64,000 nucleotides of DNA from Methylobacterium soli. Lineage in GTDB: Bacteria > Pseudomonadota > Alphaproteobacteria > Rhizobiales > Beijerinckiaceae. The notes under the pieces were generated by a model. The model searched no databases, had not been told where the DNA came from, and saw only the letters and a program-made list of their open reading frames with translations. Below are positions 23,849 through 30,822 of the stretch, one piece after another. The number at the start of each line of letters is the position of its first letter. Position 1 is the first letter of the stretch. The translations under genes were made by a program, and so were the position numbers. The stretch spans positions 1-64,000 of the forward strand of contig NZ_VZZK01000018.1 in the NCBI RefSeq assembly GCF_008806385.1, given 5' to 3'.

Positions 23849-24865
23849 TCACGCGACGGGCCCGGCGGCCTCGAACAGGTCGGGCCGGTAGATGGCCTCG
23901 ACCGCCTCGCGCAGGTCCGGTCCGGAGGGAACCTGGCCGGCCGCCGCCATCTCGGCGAAGAGCCAGCGCGCCTGCTCCCGGCCCGGCCTCTGGGCCGGGG
24001 CGCCGAGGCGGATGTAATCGGGCGCGCGGCGCCGGCGCCCGGCGGAATCGACGATGATCTCGCCCTCCAGGCAGCGGGCGATCAGGCCGGCCTCCTGGCC
24101 GAGGGCGGAGCGGCGCGCCAGGCGGTGCGCCAGCTCCACCCGGTTGGCCTCGTGGCCGCACCAGAGCCCCGCCCGCGCCACCGCCCGGACCAGGGGCAGG
24201 GCCGCCTCGCCGAGCCGGCCCGAGAGGGCCAGCACCTTCTCGGGGCAATCCGGCACGATCTCGCAGCCGAGCGCCGCGATCCGCCCGATCCCGGCCGCCA
24301 CCGCGACGCCGTTCCAGGGCGCGCCGGCGCAGAACCCGTCCACGAGGCCCCGGGCCAGGGTCTCGACGCTGTGCTGGGGCGGCACCGCGACGAGGCGGAT
24401 GGCCGCGAGGTCGAGGCCGCCGCGCAGCAGCAGGTGCCGCAGCTGGTAGGTGTGGCTGGAGAACGGATGCACGGTGCCGAGGGTGAGCGGACGGCCCTGC
24501 GCCCGGCGTTCCCGGGCGACCCGCGCGAGGGACTGGGCGACGCTTTCCAGCCCGTCATCGGGGGGCGCCATCGCGTCCCAGAGGGGCTTCGACAGGGTGA
24601 CGGCGTTGCCGTTGAGGCTGAGCCCCAGCGGCACGGCGAGGTCGGCGGGCGGGCCGCTCAGGCCCACGGCGCTCGCCAGCGCCAGGGGCGCCAGCATGTG
24701 GGCGGCGTCGAGGTAGCCGAGCGCCAGCCGGTCGCGCAGGGTCGCCCAGGAGGGCTCGGCCGAGAGGTCGAGGTCGAGCCCTTCCTCGCGGCCGAAGCCC
24801 ATCTCGGCCGCCGCCAGGAGCGGGGCGGCGTCGCAGAGGGGAACGTAGCCGAGATGCAGCCTCAT
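23849..24865 (-). CDS. nasS: Nitrate/nitrite sensor NasS
   Basis: A 338-residue protein of the NrtA/CmpA nitrate-binding fold (LHLGYVPLCDAAPLLAAAEMGF, DAAHMLAPLALASAVGL, LGTVHPFSSHTYQLRHLLLRGG, GFCAGAPWNGVA). It has no signal peptide, which separates the cytoplasmic sensor NasS from the transporter component NrtA. In known systems NasS holds NasT inactive and releases it when nitrate or nitrite binds. The start overlaps the nasT stop as ATGA, giving coupled synthesis. It reads in the same direction as, and just upstream of, the nir/nas operon. Confidence 0.92.
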   Translation of the reverse strand: MRLHLGYVPLCDAAPLLAAAEMGFGREEGLDLDLSAEPSWATLRDRLALGYLDAAHMLAPLALASAVGLSGPPADLAVPLGLSLNGNAVTLSKPLWDAMAPPDDGLESVAQSLARVARERRAQGRPLTLGTVHPFSSHTYQLRHLLLRGGLDLAAIRLVAVPPQHSVETLARGLVDGFCAGAPWNGVAVAAGIGRIAALGCEIVPDCPEKVLALSGRLGEAALPLVRAVARAGLWCGHEANRVELAHRLARRSALGQEAGLIARCLEGEIIVDSAGRRRRAPDYIRLGAPAQRPGREQARWLFAEMAAAGQVPSGPDLREAVEAIYRPDLFEAAGPVA

Positions 24866-25449
24866 CCGAGCAGATCCGCGGTCGTCACGATGGCGCGGGC
24901 GATGTCGGCGATCTTGCGCTTCTCGTTCATCGCCTTGCGCCGGAGCTGCTTGTAGGCCTCGTCCTCGGACAGGCCCTTCAGGCTCATCAGGATGCCCTTG
25001 GCGCGCTCGATCAGCTTGCGGTCGGCAAGCTCCCCCCGCGCCTCCGTGAGCTCCCGCTGCAGCCGCGCGAAGGCGTTGAAGCGCAGGATCGCGATGTCGA
25101 GGATCGGCTTGATCCGCTCCGAGCGCAGCCCGTCCACCACGTAGGCCGAGATGCCGGCATCGACCGCCGCCTGCATCATGGTGGAATCCGAGCGGTCGAC
25201 GAACATCGCCACCGGCCGCTCCGCCTGGCGCGAGACCACCGACATCTGCTCCAGGATGTCCCGGCTCGGGCTCTCGAGATGGATCACCACCACGTCGGGC
25301 TTGAGGGCGGCGACGCGCTCCAGGAGGTCGGCGGTGTCGGGGATGATCACGACGCGGCCGATACCGGCCGCCCGCAGGCCCTCCTCCAGGATGGCGGCGC
25401 GGGCCCGGCTCGGGTCGATCACGGCGACGGTGAGGCTGGATTCGGTCAT
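24862..25449 (-). CDS. nasT: ANTAR-domain antitermination regulator NasT
   Basis: A 195-residue RNA-binding regulator. Residues 1-125 form a receiver-like domain (LTVAVIDPSRARAAILEEGLRAAG; DVVVIHLESPSRDILEQM; VDRSDSTMMQAAVDAG), residues 130-190 an ANTAR domain (LADRKLIERAKGILMSLKGLSEDEAYKQLRRKAMNEKRKIADIARAIV). NasT proteins bind dual-hairpin leader RNA and prevent transcription termination; the matching hairpins are seen at 23286-23333. The phospho-acceptor region reads VVVIHLES, with no Asp at the expected site, in keeping with control by NasS and not phosphorylation. The ATG at 25449 opens MTESSLTV. Confidence 0.93.
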   Translation of the reverse strand: MTESSLTVAVIDPSRARAAILEEGLRAAGIGRVVIIPDTADLLERVAALKPDVVVIHLESPSRDILEQMSVVSRQAERPVAMFVDRSDSTMMQAAVDAGISAYVVDGLRSERIKPILDIAILRFNAFARLQRELTEARGELADRKLIERAKGILMSLKGLSEDEAYKQLRRKAMNEKRKIADIARAIVTTADLLG

Positions 25450-25656
25450 CGGGGCCCGGCTTTGGGCATCTGGCGGGTGTCCGGGGGGCGGTAGCGCGGC
25501 GACGAGGCCGGACGCAAGCGGCATGCCCGGCGCGGGGGGCGCCATCGGCCGCGCCGAAATCGGCCCCGGGTTACCGACAGGAAAGAAAACGGCCCAGCTT
25601 CCGCCGCAAAGCGCGGCGCATTCTCGGGGCGGATCGGACAGCAGGCGAGGTGCGCG

Positions 25657-26349
25657 GTGAGTCGCTTGATTCGGCAGGCCCCGTGCGACGCGATGCCGAA
25701 CGGCCTCGCCTCCGGCGAGCGTTCGAGCGCCAGCCTTCCCTTCCTGCCGACCCTGGCGACGGCCCTCGTCCTGGCGAGCGCCTCGTTCCTCTGCCGCGAG
25801 CCGGCGCAGGACAGGCCGGTCCCCCCGGTGCCGGGCGTCGAGACGGTGACGCTGATCGACCCGCACGCCTTCCCGGAGCCCGCCGCCGCGCCCGCCGAGC
25901 CCAGGCCTTCCGCCGCCCTCGCCTTCGCGCAGGCCTATCCGCTGCTGCCGGCCGAGCCGCGGGCGGTGGCGAGCCGCATCGCCCCCCGAATCGCCGCGAC
26001 GCCGCGCGTCGCCCCGATGCCCCGCATCGCCGCGATGCCCCGCATCGCCGCGATGCCGCCGCGGCGCTCGCCCTGCCTCGCGCAGGGGCTCGATTGCGAG
26101 GCGACCCCGCGCCGGCCCGAGCCCGTCCTGGCAAGCCAGCCCGCGGAGCCGAAGGCCGCCGAGAGCCTGGTCTCCGGAACCCGCGCCCCCGAGACGATCG
26201 AGGCGGTGACGGAGGACGGCCTGCTGCCCGACCTCGCCCTGCCCTTCGCGCCGGCCGCGCGGGCCGCGGGCCGCGCCGCCGACTTCGTGCGCACCGGCGC
26301 GGCCGCGCTCGGCGGCTCCGTCACCGTCCTGGTCGACCGCCTGCGCTGA
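25657..26349 (+). CDS. Hypothetical Ala/Pro-rich membrane-anchored protein with PRIAAM repeats
   Basis: A 230-residue protein of unrecognised family. A hydrophobic segment (FLPTLATALVLASASFLC, about residues 28-46) may be a signal anchor. The middle is Ala/Pro-rich with a degenerate tandem repeat (RIAPRIAATPRVAPMPRIAAMPRIAAMPP, about 108-136), followed by CLAQGLDCEA. The C-terminal part (ARAAGRAADFVRTGAAALGGSV) could be amphipathic helix. The start is a GTG at 25657; an ATG at 25693 is equally possible. Strong third-position GC favours real coding. Function cannot be assigned. Confidence 0.5.
   Translation: MSRLIRQAPCDAMPNGLASGERSSASLPFLPTLATALVLASASFLCREPAQDRPVPPVPGVETVTLIDPHAFPEPAAAPAEPRPSAALAFAQAYPLLPAEPRAVASRIAPRIAATPRVAPMPRIAAMPRIAAMPPRRSPCLAQGLDCEATPRRPEPVLASQPAEPKAAESLVSGTRAPETIEAVTEDGLLPDLALPFAPAARAAGRAADFVRTGAAALGGSVTVLVDRLR
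26020..26055 (+). repeat. 18-bp exact tandem repeat
   Basis: Two identical 18-base units (CCCCGCATCGCCGCGATG) sit in tandem, with two to three degraded copies just before them from about 25975. They encode PRIAAM hexapeptides in the hypothetical protein, so copy-number change would keep frame. Confidence 0.8.
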
Positions 26350-26588
26350 GGCGCCGGCTGCCCCGATCCGAACCGCGCCTGCCCCGGCACACCGCGCACC
26401 GCCCGGATGTGCGACCCCGCACGCGCCTCGGCCGGGGGCTGCGCAAACGCGTGAGCAGGCTGGACCGTGGCCCTCCCCGGGACTAGGTGGACCCCAACGC
26501 GGCTTGGCCGGTTCCGCGGCCTTCGGGGATCGCCCTGGTCCGGGGACCCGGCGGGCTCCGGGCCCATCGTCCGGGAGCAGGGACCATC

Positions 26589-28457
26589 ATGGCAGCCAGG
26601 ATCGAGGATTACGCCCTCGTCGGCGATGGCCGCACGGCGGCGCTGATCAGCCGGGACGGCAGCGTCGACTGGCTGTGCTGGCCGCGCTTCGACGCCTCCG
26701 CCTGCTTCGCCGCCCTGCTGGGCACCGAGGAGCACGGCTTCTGGCGCATCGCCCCGGCGGCCCAGCATGTGGAGACCAGCCGCCGCTACCGCGACGGCAC
26801 CCTGGTGCTGGAGACGCGCCACAAGACCCGCGAGGGCGAGGTCCTGGTCACCGATTACATGCCGGCCGGCGACGGCTCGCACCTGATCCGCCTCGTGGAG
26901 GGCGTCCACGGCCGGGTCGCCATGCGGATGGATCTGTCGCTGCGCTTCGATTACGGCTCGGCGGTGCCCTGGGTCTCGCATAACGAGCTCGGGGACCTGC
27001 GCGCCATCTCGGGCCCCCACAAGGTGGTCCTGCGCACCAAGGCGCATCACCACGGCGTCGACCAGACCACCGTCTCGGAATTCACCGTCCACGCGGGCGA
27101 GACCGTCGCGTTCACCCTCAGCTACGGCGCCTCCCACGAGGACGACCCGCCCCCGATCGAGCCCCGCAAGGTTCTGGCCGCCACGGACGCGTTCTGGCGC
27201 GACTGGTCGCGGCGCTGCGCCGGGGGCACGCACTGGGACGATATCCTCAAGCGCTCGCTCCTGACCCTCAAGGCCCTGATCTACCGGCCCACCGGCGGGA
27301 TCGTGGCCGCGCCCACGACCTCGCTGCCCGAGCAGCTCGGCGGCGTGCGCAACTGGGATTACCGGTTCTGCTGGCTGCGCGACTCGACCTTCACCCTGCT
27401 GGCGCTGATGGATGCGGGCTTCATCGAGGAGGCCCGCGCCTGGCGCGACTGGCTCCTGCGGGCGGTGGCCGGCAACCCGGAGCAGGCCCACATCCTCTAC
27501 GGCATCGCGGGCGAGCGCCTGCTCCCCGAGATCGAGCTCGACTGGCTGCCCGGCTACGAGGGCGCGCGCCCGGTGCGGGTCGGCAACGCCGCGGTGGCGC
27601 AGTTCCAGCTCGACGTCTACGGCGAGCTGTTCGACGCCCTCTACCAGGCCCGCCGCCGCGGCATGGAGAGCGACCGCAACGGCTGGCACCTCGGTCTCGC
27701 CCTGATGGAGCATCTCGAGAAGGTCTGGAGCGAGCCGGACGAGGGCATCTGGGAGGTGCGCGGCGGGCGCAAGCACTTCGTGCACTCGAAGGTGATGGCC
27801 TGGGTGGCCTTCGACCGGGCCATCCGCACGCTGGAGGAGGACCGGCAGATCGCCGCCGATTCCCCGATCGAGCGCTGGCGCGCCATCCGGGACGAGATCC
27901 ACGCCGAGGTCTGCCAGAAGGGCTTCGATCCGGAACTCAACAGCTTCGTGCAGTATTACGGCTCGAAGCGCCTCGACGCGAGCCTGCTGCTGATCGCCCA
28001 TATGGGGTTCCTGCCGCAGGACGATCCCCGCGTCGTCGGCACCGTCGAGGCCATCGGCCGGCACCTCCTGCGCGACGGCTTCGTGCTGCGCTACGACACC
28101 GAAGGACAGGCGACGGACGGGTTGCCGGGGGGCGAGGGCGCGTTCCTGCCCTGCAGCTTCTGGTACGCGGACAACCTGATCGGGCTCGGTCGCTGCGACG
28201 AGGCCCGGGCGATGATCGAGCGCCTGATCGGGGTGTGCAACGACCTCGGGCTGGTTGCGGAAGAGTACGATCAGGTGGAGAAGCGCCTCGTCGGCAATTT
28301 CCCGCAGGCCTTCAGCCACGTCGCACTGGTGAACACCGTCCTCAACTACAGCCGGGCCGTCGGGCCGGCCAGGGAGCGGAGCGGCGAGGCCGGCGACCGG
28401 GCGGGGGTGCTGCCGGGCGGTCACGCCGTCGCGGCCGAGGCGCCGGCGCAGGCCTGA
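26589..28457 (+). CDS. Glycoside hydrolase family 15 protein (glucoamylase/trehalase-like)
   Basis: A 622-residue cytoplasmic GH15 enzyme. Its N-terminal beta domain begins IEDYALVGDGRTAALISRDGSVDWLCWPRFDASACFAALLG, the usual opening. The alpha/alpha-barrel shows GGVRNWDYRFCWLRDSTFTLLAL (substrate-binding WDYRF/WLRD) and DWLPGYEGARPVRVGNAAVAQFQLDVYGE; the C-terminal catalytic acid is expected in EEYDQVEKRLVGNFPQAFSHVALVN. Members hydrolyse alpha-glucans or trehalose to glucose. No signal peptide is seen, so the substrate is probably internal glycogen, maltodextrin or trehalose. ATG 26589 is chosen over an upstream GTG (26487) that would add a disordered 34 residues. It leads the pentose-phosphate cluster by 39 bp. 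Confidence 0.9.
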   Translation: MAARIEDYALVGDGRTAALISRDGSVDWLCWPRFDASACFAALLGTEEHGFWRIAPAAQHVETSRRYRDGTLVLETRHKTREGEVLVTDYMPAGDGSHLIRLVEGVHGRVAMRMDLSLRFDYGSAVPWVSHNELGDLRAISGPHKVVLRTKAHHHGVDQTTVSEFTVHAGETVAFTLSYGASHEDDPPPIEPRKVLAATDAFWRDWSRRCAGGTHWDDILKRSLLTLKALIYRPTGGIVAAPTTSLPEQLGGVRNWDYRFCWLRDSTFTLLALMDAGFIEEARAWRDWLLRAVAGNPEQAHILYGIAGERLLPEIELDWLPGYEGARPVRVGNAAVAQFQLDVYGELFDALYQARRRGMESDRNGWHLGLALMEHLEKVWSEPDEGIWEVRGGRKHFVHSKVMAWVAFDRAIRTLEEDRQIAADSPIERWRAIRDEIHAEVCQKGFDPELNSFVQYYGSKRLDASLLLIAHMGFLPQDDPRVVGTVEAIGRHLLRDGFVLRYDTEGQATDGLPGGEGAFLPCSFWYADNLIGLGRCDEARAMIERLIGVCNDLGLVAEEYDQVEKRLVGNFPQAFSHVALVNTVLNYSRAVGPARERSGEAGDRAGVLPGGHAVAAEAPAQA

Positions 28458-28496
28458 CTACCGAACGTGATGACCAGGAATTAGGAAGACCGAGAC

Positions 28497-30572
28497 ATGA
28501 GCGGAGCAGATTCGGGCCCCAAGGCGGCCCTCAGCGCGGTCGACAAGCTCGGCATCGACACGATCCGCACGCTGGCGATCGACGCGGTGCAGAAGGCGAA
28601 TTCCGGCCATGCCGGCGCCCCGATGGCGCTCGCGCCCGTCGCCTACACCCTGTGGAACCGGTACCTGCGCTACGACCCGGCCCATCCGCACTGGCCGAAC
28701 CGGGACCGCTTCGTGCTCTCGGCCGGCCACGCCTCGATGCTGCTCTACGCGCTGCTCCACCTTGCCGAGGTGGCGGAGAAGGACGGCGGCAACGCGCCGG
28801 CCGTGTCGCTCGACGACATCAAGCAGTTCCGCCAGCTCGACAGCCGCACGCCGGGCCACCCCGAATACCACTTCACCACCGGCGTCGAGACCACCACCGG
28901 GCCCCTCGGCCAGGGCGTGGCGAACTCGGTCGGCATGGCGATGGGCGGGCGCTTCCTCGGCGAGCAGCTGAACAAGCCCGACCTGCCGCTCTTCGACTAC
29001 AACGTCTACGCGATCTGCTCGGACGGCGACCTGATGGAGGGCGTCTCGGCCGAGGCCGCCTCGATCGCCGGGCACCTGCGCCTGTCGAACCTGTGCTGGA
29101 TCTACGACAACAACACCATCACGATCGAGGGCCACACCGAGCTCGCCTTCGGCGAGGAGGTCGCGACCCGCTTCCTGGCCTATGGCTGGCAAGTGCTGCG
29201 GGTGGCCGACGCCAACGACGTCCACGCGATCGCCTCCGCGCTCGAGACCTTCCTGCAATCCTCCGACCGGCCGACCCTGATCATCGTCAACTCGATCATC
29301 GGCTACGGCGCCCCGAAGAAGCAGAACACCGCCAAAGCCCACTCGGACGCCCTCGGGGAGGATGAGGTCAAGGGCGCCAAGCGCGCCTATGGCTGGCCCG
29401 AGGACGCGCAGTTCCTGGTGCCGGACGAGGTCAAGGAGACCTTCCGCGACGGAATCGGCGCGCGCGGCGCCGAGCTCTTCGCCCAGTGGGAGGGCTTCCT
29501 GCGGGCCGCCAAGGAGAACGATCCCGAGCATGCCGAGGCCATCGCGGCCTTCCTCGAAGGCCGTCTGCCCGAGGGCTGGGACCGCGACATCCCGGTCTTC
29601 CCGGCCGATGCCAGGGGCCTCGCCACTCGCGAATCCTCCGGCAAGGTGCTCAACGCCATCGCGCCGCGCGTGCCCTTCCTGCTCGGCGGCTCGGCGGATC
29701 TCGCGCCCTCGAACAAGACCAAGCTCGAATTCGAGGGGGCCGGCACCCTGTCGCCCTTCGAGCCGGGCGGGCGCAACATCCATTTCGGCGTGCGCGAGCA
29801 CGCCATGGGGTCGATCGTGAACGGCCTCGGCCTCGTCGGGCTTCGCGCCTACGGGGCGACCTTCCTGGTCTTCGCCGATTACATGCGGCCCCCGATCCGC
29901 CTCGCCTCCCTGATGGAGCTGCCGATCTTCCACGTCTTCACGCATGATTCGATCGGCGTGGGCGAGGACGGCCCGACCCACCAGCCGGTGGAGCAGCTCC
30001 TGTCGCTGCGCGCCATCCCGGGCCTCCTGACGCTCCGGCCCGCCGATGCCAACGAGGTGGCCGAGGCCTACCGGCTTATCTTCTCGCTCAAGGATCAGCC
30101 GGCGGTGCTGGCGCTCTCCCGCCAGCCGCTGCCGACCCTCGACCGCGCCACCTACGCGAGCGCGGCGGGCGTCGCCAAGGGCGCCTACGTGCTGGCCGGC
30201 GGCGACGAGACGCCCGAGGTGATCCTGATCGGCTCGGGCTCCGAAGTGCAGCTCTGCATCGGGGCCTACGAGGCGCTGAAGGCCGAGGGCGTGAAGGCCC
30301 GCGTCGTCTCGATGCCGTCCTGGGACCTGTTCGAGCGCCAGGACGAGGCCTACCGCGACAGCGTGCTGCCCCCCGGGGTGCTGGCGCGCGTGGCCGTCGA
30401 GCAGGGCTCAGTGATCGGCTGGGACCGCTACGCGGGCTCGGCCGGAGCCATCGTGGGCATGCACACCTTCGGCTCCTCGGCGCCCCTCAAGGACCTTCTC
30501 AAGAAGTTCGGCTTCACCCCCGAGAAGGTGCTCCAGGCCGCCCGCGATCAGATCGCGCGGCACAAGCGCTGA
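28497..30572 (+). CDS. tkt: Transketolase
   Basis: A 691-residue thiamine-diphosphate enzyme moving two-carbon units between ketose and aldose phosphates. Visible are GHAGAPMALAPVAYTLW (substrate His), GPLGQGVANSVGMA, the TPP motif GDGDLMEGVSAEAASIAG...NNTI (SDGDLMEG), VREHAMGSIVNGL with the catalytic glutamate region, HDSIGVGEDGPTHQPVEQL and the C-terminal domain. Start ATG 28497 is preceded by AGGAATTAGGAAG. It sits 39 bp after the GH15 gene and starts the non-oxidative pentose phosphate portion of the cluster; one-carbon assimilation may also use it. Confidence 0.96.
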   Translation: MSGADSGPKAALSAVDKLGIDTIRTLAIDAVQKANSGHAGAPMALAPVAYTLWNRYLRYDPAHPHWPNRDRFVLSAGHASMLLYALLHLAEVAEKDGGNAPAVSLDDIKQFRQLDSRTPGHPEYHFTTGVETTTGPLGQGVANSVGMAMGGRFLGEQLNKPDLPLFDYNVYAICSDGDLMEGVSAEAASIAGHLRLSNLCWIYDNNTITIEGHTELAFGEEVATRFLAYGWQVLRVADANDVHAIASALETFLQSSDRPTLIIVNSIIGYGAPKKQNTAKAHSDALGEDEVKGAKRAYGWPEDAQFLVPDEVKETFRDGIGARGAELFAQWEGFLRAAKENDPEHAEAIAAFLEGRLPEGWDRDIPVFPADARGLATRESSGKVLNAIAPRVPFLLGGSADLAPSNKTKLEFEGAGTLSPFEPGGRNIHFGVREHAMGSIVNGLGLVGLRAYGATFLVFADYMRPPIRLASLMELPIFHVFTHDSIGVGEDGPTHQPVEQLLSLRAIPGLLTLRPADANEVAEAYRLIFSLKDQPAVLALSRQPLPTLDRATYASAAGVAKGAYVLAGGDETPEVILIGSGSEVQLCIGAYEALKAEGVKARVVSMPSWDLFERQDEAYRDSVLPPGVLARVAVEQGSVIGWDRYAGSAGAIVGMHTFGSSAPLKDLLKKFGFTPEKVLQAARDQIARHKR

Positions 30573-30600
30573 CAAAGCGGCCCCGAAGGGCTGCCATGCG

Positions 30601-30657
30601 CGCCGGACGGTCTGGCACCGCTCCGGCGTAGCCCCATCTTGAGGGTGGGCGTCCGGC
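30601..30657 (+). other. Mutually exclusive hairpins in the tkt/tal-pgi spacer
   Basis: In the 250-bp spacer, CGCCGGA (30601-30607) can pair with TCCGGCG (30622-30628), while the overlapping GCCGGACG (30602-30609) can pair perfectly with CGTCCGGC (30650-30657). The two foldings exclude each other on the plus-strand transcript. No T tract follows, so this is not an intrinsic terminator. Could be chance in GC-rich DNA. Confidence 0.35.
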
Positions 30658-30822
30658 ACGGGGCCCCTTCCGTTCAGGCCTGGCCCGGGACGGGAGCCCG
30701 GTGTCTCGGGTTCCGCGCCGGCGGCGCGGTTCGCGACCGCATCGGAACGAGATGACCGGACCAGGGACCGGCGCCGCCGCTCCGAGGGGCGCCGCAACAC
30801 CACCATCGCGGGAGAGATCGGC

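Noticed and set aside
25650..26486. A 278-codon Arg/Gly/Ala-rich plus-strand frame overlapping the PRIAAM-repeat protein gene in another frame
   Set aside because: Shadow composition; the frame starting at 25657 has a hydrophobic anchor and better codon bias.
30578..30595. A hairpin with CGAA loop right after the transketolase stop as its terminator
   Set aside because: On the plus strand there is no T run after it. On the minus strand it has a UUCG loop but only three T, and no minus-strand gene ends there.
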